Source: Kribbella sp. VKM Ac-2569 (GTDB lineage Bacteria > Actinomycetota > Actinomycetes > Propionibacteriales > Kribbellaceae). From it: a stretch of 64,000 nucleotides of DNA. Positions 50,468 to 59,935 of this stretch are shown in pieces. Each line of letters begins with the position of its first letter. Position 1 is the first letter of the stretch. Where the stretch lies: positions 1-64,000 of the forward strand of contig NZ_SGXJ01000008.1 of the NCBI RefSeq assembly GCF_004216905.1, read 5' to 3'. The translations under genes were made by a program, and so were the position numbers. A model generated the notes under the pieces. It ran no database searches. It was not told the DNA's origin and was given only the letters and a program-made list of their open reading frames with translations.

Positions 50468-52597
50468 TTAGCGAACCTCTGGACCTACCGGTGCTTGGAG
50501 GCTCCCGTAGCGCTCCATGCGCTGCCAGCGGAGCCTGGTGCCGGCCAGTGCAGTGAAGACCGACTGGATGACCACCAGGTACATCAGCTGCCGGTAGACG
50601 AATTGCTGCAACGGCAGCGTCCAGAGCGGTCCAGCTCGCTCCCCGTCCAGCCGGAACGCGTAGAAGCCCATGATCAACTGCAGTACGAGGAAGGCGCCCC
50701 AGACCGCCAGCACGCGGACCGGGTCGAGGAACACCAGGCCATAGATCGCGAACACGTCCACGACAGGTGCCAGCAGTGGGAGCAGCACCTGGAAGAGCAT
50801 GAGGTACGTCAGACCGCGACGGCCGAACTTCCCGGCCCGACCGCCCTGCACCATCGCCCCGCGGTGCTTCCACATCGCCTGGAGCGTCCCGTAGCACCAG
50901 CGGTACCGCTGCCGCCACAGTGCGCCCAGCGACGCCGGCGCCTCGGTCCACGCGACCGCACTCTCTTCGTAGACCACCCGCCACCCGTCCCGGCACAGCG
51001 CCATCGTCAGGTCGGTGTCCTCGGCCAGCGTCACGTCACTCAGTCCGCCGATCCGCTCCAGCGCCGTACGACGGAACGCGCCGACGGCACCCGGAACGGT
51101 GGGCATGCACTCGGCGAGGTCGAACAACCGGCGGTCCAGGTTGAACCCGATCACGTACTCGATGTGCTGCCAGCGCCCGAGCAGACCGCGCCGGTTGCCC
51201 ACCTTGGCGTTGCCCGACACCGCCCCGACGGACGGGTGCCCGAACGGCTGGATGAGCTTGCGGACGGCGTCCGGCTCGAACACGGTGTCGCCGTCGACCA
51301 TCACGATCAGCTCGAACCGTGCCGCGCGCAGCCCGGTGTTCAGCGCGATCGGCTTGCCCGAGTTGGCCTGCCGGATCACGCGGACCCCGGGGATGTGCAT
51401 TGCTTCGACAAGGTCCGCCGTACCGTCCGTCGACCCGTCGTCGACGACGATCACCTCCAGCGGGTGGTCCGACGCGACGAGCGAGCGGATCGCGGCCTCG
51501 ATACCAGCACTCTCGTTGTACGCCGGAACGATGACGCTGACCGGTTCCGTCACCGGGGGTCCGTAGCTCCAGCCACGCATCTTCACGTGCCGTCGGGCCG
51601 CGATGACCGTGGCGATCGCGCGCAGCACGCTCAGGGCGCCGGCGGCGTACAGCAGCCAGCCGATCAGGGCCAGCACGGCGTCGCTGATCCGCATCGCCCA
51701 GATGACCGCGAGACCGCGACCGCGGTCCAGCACGCTCGCCTTGTGGGTCGGGTCCGGCATGCCGACCGAGTCGCTGACCGTGGCGAACCGGAAGCCACGG
51801 GCCTTCAGCCGGGGGAGCAGCTTGCTCAGTGCCTCGACAGTCTCGCTACGGTCGCCGCCGGCGTCGTGCATCAGCAGCACCTGTCCGGCCGTGCTGCGAG
51901 GCATCGAGTTGGCAATGACCTGCTCGGTCCCGGGCTTACGCCAGTCCTCACTGTCCTGCGTGCTCAGCACGCTGAGGTAGCCCGCCTTCCGGATCTGCTG
52001 GAGGCTTGCCCAGTCGCGGTCGGTCAATGCGTCCGGCTCGGAGGAGTAGGGAGGCCGGAAGAGCGTCGTACTGGCACCTGTTGCTCCGGCGAGGATGAGT
52101 TGGCTCTGCCGGAACTCGAGCGAACGGCGCCACGAAGAGGCGGTCGACAGGTTCGCGTGCGTGAAGGTGTGCAGGGCGATCTGGTGCCCTTCGGCAAGGA
52201 TCCGGCGGGCCAGCTCCGGGTGCGCGGCGACCTCGGTGCCGACGACGAAGAACGTCGCGTGCACCTTCTGTTGCCGCAGCAGGTCCAGGATCTTGGGTGT
52301 CCAGACCGGGTCCGGGCCGTCGTCGAAGGTGAGCGCGATGGTGCGGGCCTTCGGTGACACGGACCGGGGAGTGCCGTCGCCGGCGTCGATGACCGGTCCG
52401 CCGGTGACGATCTGTCGCGGTACCGTTCCGGATCCGCCGGTCGGCTTGACCGCGCCGTCGGGCTCCGTACCGAACATGTGGTGCGTGTAGCCGTTCAGCA
52501 ACAGCATGCTGGCCAGGCAGACCAGCAGCATGGTCAGGACGACCCAATGCGTGCGGAGCGGGACCTGCTTGGCCCGCCGCGCGACCGGTCTGCTCAC
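50468..52597 (-). CDS. Bifunctional polysaccharide deacetylase/glycosyltransferase family 2 fusion
   Basis: A 709-residue membrane enzyme. After an N-terminal helix (VVLTMLLVCLASMLLLNGYT) a NodB deacetylase domain has IALTFDDGPDP (Asp92, Asp93) and HTFTH (His143, His147). A membrane helix near residue 300 leads to a processive GT2 domain with VIVPAYNESAG, MVDGDTVFEPD and QRYRW (the QxxRW motif), followed by C-terminal helices. It probably makes and de-N-acetylates a hexosamine-type surface polymer. The start overlaps the stop of the Pro/Thr-rich gene (ATGA). Confidence 0.93.
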   Translation of the reverse strand: MSRPVARRAKQVPLRTHWVVLTMLLVCLASMLLLNGYTHHMFGTEPDGAVKPTGGSGTVPRQIVTGGPVIDAGDGTPRSVSPKARTIALTFDDGPDPVWTPKILDLLRQQKVHATFFVVGTEVAAHPELARRILAEGHQIALHTFTHANLSTASSWRRSLEFRQSQLILAGATGASTTLFRPPYSSEPDALTDRDWASLQQIRKAGYLSVLSTQDSEDWRKPGTEQVIANSMPRSTAGQVLLMHDAGGDRSETVEALSKLLPRLKARGFRFATVSDSVGMPDPTHKASVLDRGRGLAVIWAMRISDAVLALIGWLLYAAGALSVLRAIATVIAARRHVKMRGWSYGPPVTEPVSVIVPAYNESAGIEAAIRSLVASDHPLEVIVVDDGSTDGTADLVEAMHIPGVRVIRQANSGKPIALNTGLRAARFELIVMVDGDTVFEPDAVRKLIQPFGHPSVGAVSGNAKVGNRRGLLGRWQHIEYVIGFNLDRRLFDLAECMPTVPGAVGAFRRTALERIGGLSDVTLAEDTDLTMALCRDGWRVVYEESAVAWTEAPASLGALWRQRYRWCYGTLQAMWKHRGAMVQGGRAGKFGRRGLTYLMLFQVLLPLLAPVVDVFAIYGLVFLDPVRVLAVWGAFLVLQLIMGFYAFRLDGERAGPLWTLPLQQFVYRQLMYLVVIQSVFTALAGTRLRWQRMERYGSLQAPVGPEVR

Positions 52598-53115
52598 GGG
52601 GTGGTCGGCGCCTTGGTCTTACCGGGCGGAGTGGTCGGCCTGTTGCCGTGTGGCGTGGTCGCCGTCGGCGTGGGTGTGGCGGTCGTCGGCGAGTTCGTCC
52701 GGCCCGGCGGTGTGGTCGTCGTCGGTACGACGGTCGGCGGCGGCACCGGAGTCACCGGCGGGATGGCGGTCGGGACGGTCGTCGGATCTGAGGTCGGTAC
52801 GCCGGTGGGAGTCGTCGACGGAGTCTCCGGAGTGGAGGTCGGCCCGTCACCCGACGTACCGGAACTGTTCGTCGGCCGGGGTGTTTCGATCGCGATCTCG
52901 GCCGGCGGAACGGTCGGCCGGTGCTTGGGCTTGGCCGCCTCGGGGAGCGGGATGAGCGGCGTGTCCATCCGCGGCCCGCCGAGAAGGCTACTGGCCATGA
53001 GCACGAGGTAACCGACGGTAGGTACGGCGAGGATGGCGCCAGTCCTGCGGATGGTGCGACGGCGACGCCCGGTCGAGTCCAGGAAGACCGGCCGCCGAGC
53101 GGAATGCGGCTTCAC
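52594..53115 (-). CDS. Membrane-anchored Pro/Thr-rich protein
   Basis: A 173-residue protein with a basic N-terminus (TGRRRRTIRRTG), one membrane helix (AILAVPTVGYLVLMASSLLG) and about 115 residues of extracellular Pro/Thr/Ser-rich low-complexity sequence (PTTTATPTP-like). Such stalks often span the cell wall and may be glycosylated. It starts with a GTG and is coupled by ATGA to the deacetylase/glycosyltransferase gene, so it may support or anchor the polymer it makes. No domain is recognised. Confidence 0.72.
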   Translation of the reverse strand: MKPHSARRPVFLDSTGRRRRTIRRTGAILAVPTVGYLVLMASSLLGGPRMDTPLIPLPEAAKPKHRPTVPPAEIAIETPRPTNSSGTSGDGPTSTPETPSTTPTGVPTSDPTTVPTAIPPVTPVPPPTVVPTTTTPPGRTNSPTTATPTPTATTPHGNRPTTPPGKTKAPTTP

Positions 53116-53154
53116 AAGGGCGAGAGCTTAGTCGAATCGAGCTGAGATTGGGAT

Positions 53155-53206
53155 GTTGCGAGTCTTGCAGCAACCTGCAAGCCCTTCCCCGGTGAATTCT
53201 CGCAAC
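53155..53206. promoter_or_regulatory. Nested dyads in the divergent glgX promoter region
   Basis: GTTGCGAG (53155-53162) pairs with CTCGCAAC (53199-53206), both perfect over 8 bp. Inside lies CTTGCA (53164-53169) with TGCAAG (53176-53181). The 143-base gap separates the trehalose operon from the minus-strand Pro/Thr-rich/deacetylase operon. The dyads are likely regulator binding sites, though no regulator gene is adjacent. Confidence 0.45.
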
Positions 53207-53258
53207 CGAAACACCCGGCGGTGCGGTGGCCGGGGGCCGGGGTGGCTACTGTCGTCAG

Positions 53259-55376
53259 GTGCAGAAATGGCCTGGTCGTCCTTACCCTCTCGGCGCCACG
53301 TACGACGGCGCCGGGACGAACTTCGCGGTGTTCTCGGAGGTTGCCGATCGAGTGGACCTGTCGCTGATCGGCGACGACGGAACCGAGCAGCTGGTGCAGC
53401 TGACCGAGGTGGACGGGTTCGTGCACCACGCCTACCTCCCCGGAGTGCAGCCGGGACAGCGCTACGGCTTCCGGGTGCACGGGCCGTACAACCCGGCCGG
53501 AGGCGACCGGTGCAACCCGTCCAAGCTGCTGCTGGACCCGTACGCGAAGGCTGTCGACGGGCAGATCGACGGTGACGAGTCGCTGTTCAGCTACCGGTTC
53601 GCGAAACCGGACGAGCTGAACACCATGGACAACCGCGAGCACACGATGCTCTCGGTGGTGACCAACCCGTTCTTCGACTGGGGCAACGACCGCCCGCCGG
53701 GCCACGCGTACCACGAGACCGTGATCTACGAGGCGCACGTCAAGGGCCTCACCAAGACGCATCCGGGACTCCCGGAGAACATCCGCGGCACGTACGCCGG
53801 TATCGGCCACCCGGCCGTCATCGAGCACCTCAAGGAGCTCGGGGTGTCCGCGATCGAGCTGATGCCGGTGCACCAGTTCGCCCAGGACGGCCACCTGCAG
53901 GAGCTCGGCCTGTCGAACTACTGGGGCTACAACACGATCGGCTTCTTCGCGCCGCACAACGCCTACTCGTCGACCGGCACCCGCGGTCAGCAGGTGACCG
54001 AGTTCAAGGCGATGGTGAAGGCGCTGCACGAGGCGGACATCGAGGTGATCCTCGACGTCGTCTACAACCACACCGCCGAGGGGAACGAGTTCGGCCCGAC
54101 GCTGTCGTTCAAGGGCATCGACAACGCGGCGTACTACCGCCTGGTCGACCAGGACAAGACGCACTACTACGACACCACCGGCACCGGCAACAGCCTGCTG
54201 ATGCGGCACCCGCACGTGCTGCAGCTGATCATGGACTCGCTGCGCTACTGGGTCACCGAGATGCATGTCGACGGCTTCCGCTTCGACCTCGCGGCCACGC
54301 TGGCCCGCCAGTTCCACGAGGTCGACCGGCTGTCGGCGTTCTTCGACCTGGTCCAGCAGGACCCGGTGGTGAGCCAGGTCAAGCTCATCGCCGAGCCGTG
54401 GGACGTGGGCGACGGTGGTTACCAGGTGGGCAACTTCCCGCCGCTGTGGACGGAGTGGAACGGCAAGTACCGCGACACCGTGCGGGACTTCTGGCGGGGC
54501 GAGCAGTACACCTTGGCCGAGTTCGCCTCCCGTCTGACCGGTTCGTCGGACCTGTACCAGGACGACAGCCGCCGGCCGCTGGCGAGCATCAACTTCGTCA
54601 CCGCCCACGACGGCTTCACGCTGCGCGACCTCGTCTCCTACAACGACAAGCACAACGCGGCGAACGGTGAGGGCGGTAAGGACGGCGAGAGCCACAACCG
54701 CTCGTGGAACTGCGGTGTGGAGGGTGCGACGGACGACCCAGAGGTACTGCGACTGCGCGCGAAGCAGCAGCGCAACATCCTCACCACGCTGCTGATCTCG
54801 CAGGGCGTGCCGATGATCGCGCACGGCGACGAGCTGGGCCGGACGCAGAGCGGCAACAACAACGTCTACTGCCAGGACAACGAGATCGCCTGGGTGGACT
54901 GGGGGCTCGGTGAGCCACAGAAGCACCTGCTCGAGTTCACCCGGTCCGTGGTCCGCCTGCGCAACAACCACCCGGTGCTGCGCCGCCGCCGCTTCTTCCA
55001 CGGCGACACGGGGATCGACGGACTCGGCGATCTGGTCTGGTTCGCGCCGAAGGGCGCCGAGATGCAGAACGGCGACTGGCAGCAGAACGACGCCCGGGCG
55101 ATCGCGGTCTTCCTCAACGGCGACGCGATCTCCGAGCCGGACCTCCGCGGCGAGCCCGTCGTCGACGACTCGTTCCTGATCCTGCTGAACAGCAACTACG
55201 AGCCGGTCGACTTCCTCCTCCCACCCGAGGAGTACGGCGAGAACTGGACGGTCGTCGTCGACACGACGAGTGCCACCGGTGCCGGGTCCGAAGAGCCACA
55301 CGCCGCCGGGACCACGGTCCAGCTGGAGGCCCGCAGCACGCTGGTCCTGACCCGCCCGAGGCAGGCGGCCGGATGA
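53259..55376 (+). CDS. glgX: Glycogen debranching enzyme GlgX
   Basis: A 705-residue GH13 isoamylase-type debranching enzyme that cuts alpha-1,6 branches of glycogen. It opens with an N-terminal CBM48 domain (KWPGRPYPLGATYDGAGTNF). Catalytic motifs are VILDVVYNHTAEG, DGFRFDLA (nucleophile Asp), KLIAEPWDVG (acid/base Glu) and FVTAHDGFT (transition-state Asp). The GTG at 53259 gives the usual GlgX start; reading upstream adds only Gly/Arg-rich sequence. It is the first gene of the glgX-treY-treZ operon. Confidence 0.95.
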   Translation: MQKWPGRPYPLGATYDGAGTNFAVFSEVADRVDLSLIGDDGTEQLVQLTEVDGFVHHAYLPGVQPGQRYGFRVHGPYNPAGGDRCNPSKLLLDPYAKAVDGQIDGDESLFSYRFAKPDELNTMDNREHTMLSVVTNPFFDWGNDRPPGHAYHETVIYEAHVKGLTKTHPGLPENIRGTYAGIGHPAVIEHLKELGVSAIELMPVHQFAQDGHLQELGLSNYWGYNTIGFFAPHNAYSSTGTRGQQVTEFKAMVKALHEADIEVILDVVYNHTAEGNEFGPTLSFKGIDNAAYYRLVDQDKTHYYDTTGTGNSLLMRHPHVLQLIMDSLRYWVTEMHVDGFRFDLAATLARQFHEVDRLSAFFDLVQQDPVVSQVKLIAEPWDVGDGGYQVGNFPPLWTEWNGKYRDTVRDFWRGEQYTLAEFASRLTGSSDLYQDDSRRPLASINFVTAHDGFTLRDLVSYNDKHNAANGEGGKDGESHNRSWNCGVEGATDDPEVLRLRAKQQRNILTTLLISQGVPMIAHGDELGRTQSGNNNVYCQDNEIAWVDWGLGEPQKHLLEFTRSVVRLRNNHPVLRRRRFFHGDTGIDGLGDLVWFAPKGAEMQNGDWQQNDARAIAVFLNGDAISEPDLRGEPVVDDSFLILLNSNYEPVDFLLPPEEYGENWTVVVDTTSATGAGSEEPHAAGTTVQLEARSTLVLTRPRQAAG

Positions 55377-57769
55377 ATGCTGTCCCGCAGGCCACCTACC
55401 GGTTTCAGCTCCGCGGCGAGTTCGGCTTCGACGCCGCCGCCGCGGTAGTGCCGTACCTGGCGGGTCTCGGGATCTCCCACGCGTACCTCTCCCCGATCCT
55501 CCAGGCCGCACCCGGTTCCACCCACGGGTACGACGTGGTGGACCACAGCCGGTTGTCCGAGCCGATGGGCGGCCGTCCCGCGTTCGACCGGTTGTCCGCG
55601 CAGCTCACCGAGCACCGCATGGGCGCCGTCGCGGACGTCGTACCGAACCATGTCGCCGTACCGACGCCGGAGAGCCTGAACAAGGCGTTGTGGTCGGTGC
55701 TGCGGCTCGGGCCTGGTTCGCAGTACGCGGACTGGTTCGACGTCGACTGGGGTGCCGGGAACCAGCCGCTGCTGATGGCGGTGCTGGGGCAGCGGATCGG
55801 CAAGGTGCTGGCGGACGGCGAGTTGTCGGTCGACGGCGACGTACTGCGGTACTACGAGCACGAGTACCCGCTGCGGCCGGGGACCGAGGAGCTGCCGATC
55901 CAGGAGCTCGTCACCGAGCAGTGGTACCGCCTCGCGCACTGGCGGGTCGCTGACGAGGAGCTGAACTACAGGCGGTTCTTCGACGTCGACACGCTCGCCG
56001 CAGTACGTCAGGAGACGCAGGAGGTCTTCGACGCGACGCATCAGCTCCTCCTCGCGCTGCTGCACGAGGGCAAGCTCAACGGCTTCCGGATCGACCACCC
56101 CGATGGTCTGGCGGACCCACGCGGCTACCTGCGCCGGCTGGCGGAGCGCACCGGCGGCGCTTGGGTCGTGGTGGAGAAGATCCTGGAAGGCGACGAGCAG
56201 CTCCCGCGCGACTGGCCCTGCGCCGGCACCACCGGGTACGACGCCCTACTGCGCGTCGGCGGCCTGTTCGTGGACCCTGCTGGTGCGGCACCGCTTGCAG
56301 CACTCCACTCGGAGCTCACCGGCGCACCAGCCGACTTCGGGCCCGTTGTGGAGGAGGCGAAGCGCGAGATCGTCCAGCACGGGCAGTACGCCGAGGTGCA
56401 TCGACTGGTCGAGTTGCTGGCCCGCATCTGCCAGGACGACGTACGACTGCGTGACCACACCAGGCGGGCGTTCCACGAGGTCGTGGCCGAGCTGCTGGTC
56501 CAGTTCGACGTCTATCGCGCGTACGTCGTACCAGGTGAAGAGGCGCCTGCTGCGGCGGTTGCTGCGATGGAGCGTGCGGCCGAGAAGGCACGGGCCAATC
56601 TCGACGAGGACCGGCAGGCGACGCTGGACGTAGTACTGCACCTCCTGCTGGGACGCGAGACGAACGCGATCGACGAGCAGGCGCGGGCCGAGCTGATCGT
56701 GCGCTTCCAGCAGACCTGTGGTCCGGTGATGGCCAAGGGCGTCGAGGACACCGCGTTCTACCGATGGCTGCGGCTCACGTCCCTCAACGAGGTCGGTGGG
56801 GACCCGGAGCACTTCGGTGTCACGCCGGAGGAGTTCCACGCGTACGCCTCCCAGCTGAACCGGCACTGGCCCAAGACGATGACCACGCTGTCCACTCACG
56901 ACACCAAACGCTCTGAGGATGTCCGCGCGCGTCTCGGCGTACTGTCCGAGCAGCCGGCCGCCTGGTCGGAGGCGGTGCGTGAGTGGCGCAGGCTCTCGGA
57001 AGACCACCGGAGCCCGCTGCTGGACGGCAGCACGGAGTACCTGTTCTGGCAGACGCTCTTCGGCACCTGGTACGACGGTCCGCTCGCTGAGGATCGTCTA
57101 CGGGCCTACCTCCTGAAGGCGATCCGCGAAGCCAAGAGGCACACGAGCTGGATCTCTCCGGACGACGAGTACGAGCAAACCGTCGCAGCCTTCGCAACAG
57201 CAGTCCTGCACGACGACACCGTGCTCGACTCGGTACGCCGCTTTGCTGACGAGCAGACCGACTACGTGCGCGCAGCCACGCTCGGACAGAAGCTGGTGCA
57301 GCTGACGATGCCCGGCGTACCGGACGTGTATCAAGGCACCGAGCTGGTCGATCTCTCCCTCGTGGACCCCGACAACCGACGTCCCGTGGACTACGAGCAG
57401 CGCATCGAGCGGCTGCAGCGTCTGGACGACGGCGGTAAGCCGGAGGACCTATCCGACGAGAAGCTGCTTGTGACGTCGCGGGCGCTCCGCCTCCGTCGGC
57501 AGTACCCGGAAGCCTTTGCTGGCAGCTACACGCCGCTCCCGACGTCAAACGGACATGCGGTTGCGTTCGCCCGTGGAGACGCGGTCATCACCGTTGCGAC
57601 CAGGCTGCCGGCCGCGTTGCAGCGCCTGGGCGGCTGGGGTGAGAGCACGGTCGTGCTGCCGAGTGGCCAGTGGAAGAACGTGCTGACCGGCCGCGACGTC
57701 GGCAGTGGCGCTACCCGGATCGTCGACCTGCTGACCGACCTGCCGGTTGCCCTGCTGGTCAGGAGCTGA
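55373..57769 (+). CDS. treY: Malto-oligosyltrehalose synthase TreY
   Basis: A 798-residue GH13 enzyme that converts the reducing end of maltodextrins to an alpha,alpha-1,1 linkage. It begins ATYRFQLRGEFGFDAAAAVV and carries LSPILQAAPGSTHGYDVVDH, DVVPNHVAV, GFRIDHPDGLADP (nucleophile Asp), VVVEKILEGDEQLP (Glu) and LSTHDTKRSEDVRARL (Asp). It starts in the ATGA of glgX and works with TreZ to release trehalose from glycogen. Confidence 0.96.
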   Translation: MNAVPQATYRFQLRGEFGFDAAAAVVPYLAGLGISHAYLSPILQAAPGSTHGYDVVDHSRLSEPMGGRPAFDRLSAQLTEHRMGAVADVVPNHVAVPTPESLNKALWSVLRLGPGSQYADWFDVDWGAGNQPLLMAVLGQRIGKVLADGELSVDGDVLRYYEHEYPLRPGTEELPIQELVTEQWYRLAHWRVADEELNYRRFFDVDTLAAVRQETQEVFDATHQLLLALLHEGKLNGFRIDHPDGLADPRGYLRRLAERTGGAWVVVEKILEGDEQLPRDWPCAGTTGYDALLRVGGLFVDPAGAAPLAALHSELTGAPADFGPVVEEAKREIVQHGQYAEVHRLVELLARICQDDVRLRDHTRRAFHEVVAELLVQFDVYRAYVVPGEEAPAAAVAAMERAAEKARANLDEDRQATLDVVLHLLLGRETNAIDEQARAELIVRFQQTCGPVMAKGVEDTAFYRWLRLTSLNEVGGDPEHFGVTPEEFHAYASQLNRHWPKTMTTLSTHDTKRSEDVRARLGVLSEQPAAWSEAVREWRRLSEDHRSPLLDGSTEYLFWQTLFGTWYDGPLAEDRLRAYLLKAIREAKRHTSWISPDDEYEQTVAAFATAVLHDDTVLDSVRRFADEQTDYVRAATLGQKLVQLTMPGVPDVYQGTELVDLSLVDPDNRRPVDYEQRIERLQRLDDGGKPEDLSDEKLLVTSRALRLRRQYPEAFAGSYTPLPTSNGHAVAFARGDAVITVATRLPAALQRLGGWGESTVVLPSGQWKNVLTGRDVGSGATRIVDLLTDLPVALLVRS

Positions 57770-57774
57770 CAGCC

Positions 57775-59502
57775 ATGCACACCTTCCGCGTTTGGGTACC
57801 CGAGGCGACCAACGTCGACCTCGTACTGCGGGATGGTGTGCTGCCGATGCGCTCCGTCGACGACGGCTGGTGGGAACGCCAGGTGGTCGAGGCGCACCAC
57901 GGCACCGACTACGCGTACTCCGTCGACGGCAGTGACCCGCTACCCGATCCACGCAGTCCCTGGCAGCCGGACGGTGTCCACGGGTTCAGCCGGGTCTTCG
58001 ACGCGGACCGCTTCGAGTGGAACGACGACAGCTGGACAGGTCGCGACGTACGCGGTGCTGTCTTCTACGAGCTCCACTTGGGCACGTTCACGTTGGAAGG
58101 CACGTTGGACGCGGCCGCCGAGCACCTGGACTACCTGGCTGTGCTCGGCGTAGAGGTGGTCTCGCTGCTGCCGATAGCCGCGTTCCCCGGCGTACACGGC
58201 TGGGGGTACGACGGTGTGGACCTCTACGCAGTCCACGAGCCGTACGGCGGCCCGGAAGCACTGCAGCGGTTCGTCGACCGGTGTCACGACGCTGGATTGG
58301 CCGTGTGTCTCGACGTCGTCTACAACCACCTCGGCCCGAGCGGGAACTACCTGGCCAGCTTCGGTCCGTACTTCACCACTCGCCACACCACCCCGTGGGG
58401 CCCTGCAGTCAACCTCGACGACACGGGCAGTGCCGAGGTACGACGGTGGATCTGCGACAACGCACTGCGCTGGTTCCGCGACTTCCACATCGACGTACTG
58501 CGTCTGGACGCCGTACACGCGCTGGTCGATGACAGCCCGACCCACGTCCTCCAGCAGCTGTCGACAGAGACCGCAGTGTTGTCCAAGGACCTGGGACGGC
58601 CGCTTGGGCTGGTGGCCGAGTCCGACCTCAACGACCCGAGCACGGTCGAGCCTGTGTCGCAAGGCGGGATGGGGATGACCGCGCAGTGGAGCGACGACTT
58701 CCACCACGCGCTGCACGCCCTGCTGACCGGCGAGCGGTTCGGGTACTACGTGGACTTCGGAGATCCGGCAGTGTTCGCGAAGACGCTGACGCGGGTGTTC
58801 CTGCACGACGGGGAGTACTCGACGTTCCGCGGCAAGGACTGGGGTCGGCCGATCGATCCGCGCAAACACCGCGGTGGCGAGTTCCTGGTCTACACGTCGA
58901 ACCACGACCAGGTCGGCAACCGGGCGCTCGGCGACCGTCCGGCGCTGACGCCGGGGCAGCTCGCGATCGGCGCCGCGCTGGTGCTGACCTCGCCGTACAC
59001 GCCGATGCTGTTCATGGGTGAGGAATGGGGCGCCTCGACGCCCTGGCGGTTCTTCACCGATTTCACCGAGCCCGCGCTCGCCGACGCGGTGCGGACCGGG
59101 CGGCGGCGCGAGTTCGCGGAGTTCGGCTGGGACGCGGACGAGATCCCGGACCCGCAGGATCCGCAGACCTGGCGGAGCTCGGTGCTCGACTGGTCCGAGC
59201 CGGACGAGGCGCCGCATCACGACGTACTCACCTGGTACCGGCACCTGCTGACATTCCGGGCCCGGATGCCGGAGCTGCGCGACGACCGGCTCGAGTCCGT
59301 CGGGATCGCGGTCGACCCGGCCGGCGCCTGGCTGGTGGTGACCCGCGGCAGCCTGCGGGTGGTGGCGAACCTGACCGCGTCCGACGCGGTGGTGCCGGTC
59401 GACGCGGTGCCGGAGTACCTGGTGATGTCGTTCGCCGGGGCCGAGCTGATCGGCGACGGGGTCCTGTTACCCGCTCACGGCGTAGCGATCCTCGCCGTCT
59501 GA
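57775..59502 (+). CDS. treZ: Malto-oligosyltrehalose trehalohydrolase TreZ
   Basis: A 575-residue GH13 enzyme that releases trehalose from malto-oligosyltrehalose. An N-terminal beta domain (TFRVWVPEATNVDLVL) precedes the barrel with GYDGVDLYAVHEPYGGPEAL, DVVYNHLGPSGNYL, VLRLDAVHAL (nucleophile Asp), LVAESDLNDP (Glu) and YTSNHDQVGNRA (Asp). The ATG at 57775 follows AGGAG and lies 5 bases after treY. It is the last gene of the operon. Confidence 0.96.
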   Translation: MHTFRVWVPEATNVDLVLRDGVLPMRSVDDGWWERQVVEAHHGTDYAYSVDGSDPLPDPRSPWQPDGVHGFSRVFDADRFEWNDDSWTGRDVRGAVFYELHLGTFTLEGTLDAAAEHLDYLAVLGVEVVSLLPIAAFPGVHGWGYDGVDLYAVHEPYGGPEALQRFVDRCHDAGLAVCLDVVYNHLGPSGNYLASFGPYFTTRHTTPWGPAVNLDDTGSAEVRRWICDNALRWFRDFHIDVLRLDAVHALVDDSPTHVLQQLSTETAVLSKDLGRPLGLVAESDLNDPSTVEPVSQGGMGMTAQWSDDFHHALHALLTGERFGYYVDFGDPAVFAKTLTRVFLHDGEYSTFRGKDWGRPIDPRKHRGGEFLVYTSNHDQVGNRALGDRPALTPGQLAIGAALVLTSPYTPMLFMGEEWGASTPWRFFTDFTEPALADAVRTGRRREFAEFGWDADEIPDPQDPQTWRSSVLDWSEPDEAPHHDVLTWYRHLLTFRARMPELRDDRLESVGIAVDPAGAWLVVTRGSLRVVANLTASDAVVPVDAVPEYLVMSFAGAELIGDGVLLPAHGVAILAV

Positions 59503-59537
59503 GACTTGCCAACAAAGTGCACGTTTGTGGGTCATTC

Positions 59538-59565
59538 CAACACAAGACGGCGTTCAAGCGTGTTG
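59538..59565 (+). terminator. Weak hairpin after treZ
   Basis: CAACAC (59538-59543) and GTGTTG (59560-59565) flank a 16-base loop about 35 bases after the treZ stop. It is a candidate terminator. A separate dyad, GTGATT-TCCGG-AATCAC (59573-59589), follows and may belong to the promoter of the next small gene. Confidence 0.3.
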
Positions 59566-59659
59566 ATCCGTGGTGATTTCCGGAATCACTTGCTGCGGGG
59601 GCTCTCGTGACGGACTGTAGATGAGCCAGCAGGGGACGGGGGGTTTGAGGGAGGACACG

Positions 59660-59848
59660 ATGACAGTCGGAGGCGTCGACACCTACTACGATTACGAAGA
59701 GAAGCAGTGGAAGAGCCGGAAGCTGGGGGGCGGCCCGATCCGCCGTGGCCCCGTGTGCCCGGCCCCACGCACCCCAGACCACGCGGTGCACGAAAAACTT
59801 CCCGAGCGCCGTCGCGACCACGACGTGCCGAAACACACGCTGAACTGA
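59660..59848 (+). CDS. Orphan 62-residue Tyr/Arg-rich small protein
   Basis: An ATG at 59660 is preceded by GAGGGAGG ending 5 bases upstream, a near-ideal ribosome binding site, which argues that this short frame is translated. The 62-residue product has an acidic, Tyr-rich first half (MTVGGVDTYYDYEEKQWKSR) and a basic Pro/Arg/His-rich second half. No family is recognised and there is no signal peptide. A start at 59621 would add 13 residues but lacks a ribosome binding site. It stands alone between treZ and a convergent operon. A ribosomally made peptide precursor cannot be excluded, but no modifying enzyme is nearby. Confidence 0.5.
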   Translation: MTVGGVDTYYDYEEKQWKSRKLGGGPIRRGPVCPAPRTPDHAVHEKLPERRRDHDVPKHTLN

Positions 59849-59893
59849 CGAAACCCCGGTGGCAGGGCCCGCCAGACCAGGTCACCGATCGCA

Positions 59894-59925
59894 CCACAGC
59901 GGCCGCCGTACGACGGTCGCTGTGG
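59894..59925. terminator. Bidirectional hairpin terminator
   Basis: CCACAGCG (59894-59901) and CGCTGTGG (59918-59925) form a perfect 8-bp stem, and the inner bases extend the pairing further with one wobble and one mismatch. It lies between the convergent small gene and the secretion operon and can serve both. Confidence 0.65.
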
Positions 59926-59935
59926 CATGCCCTGT

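Noticed and set aside
53112..55511. 799-codon minus-strand frame opposite glgX
   Set aside because: It is an antisense shadow of glgX, which has all catalytic motifs of its family.
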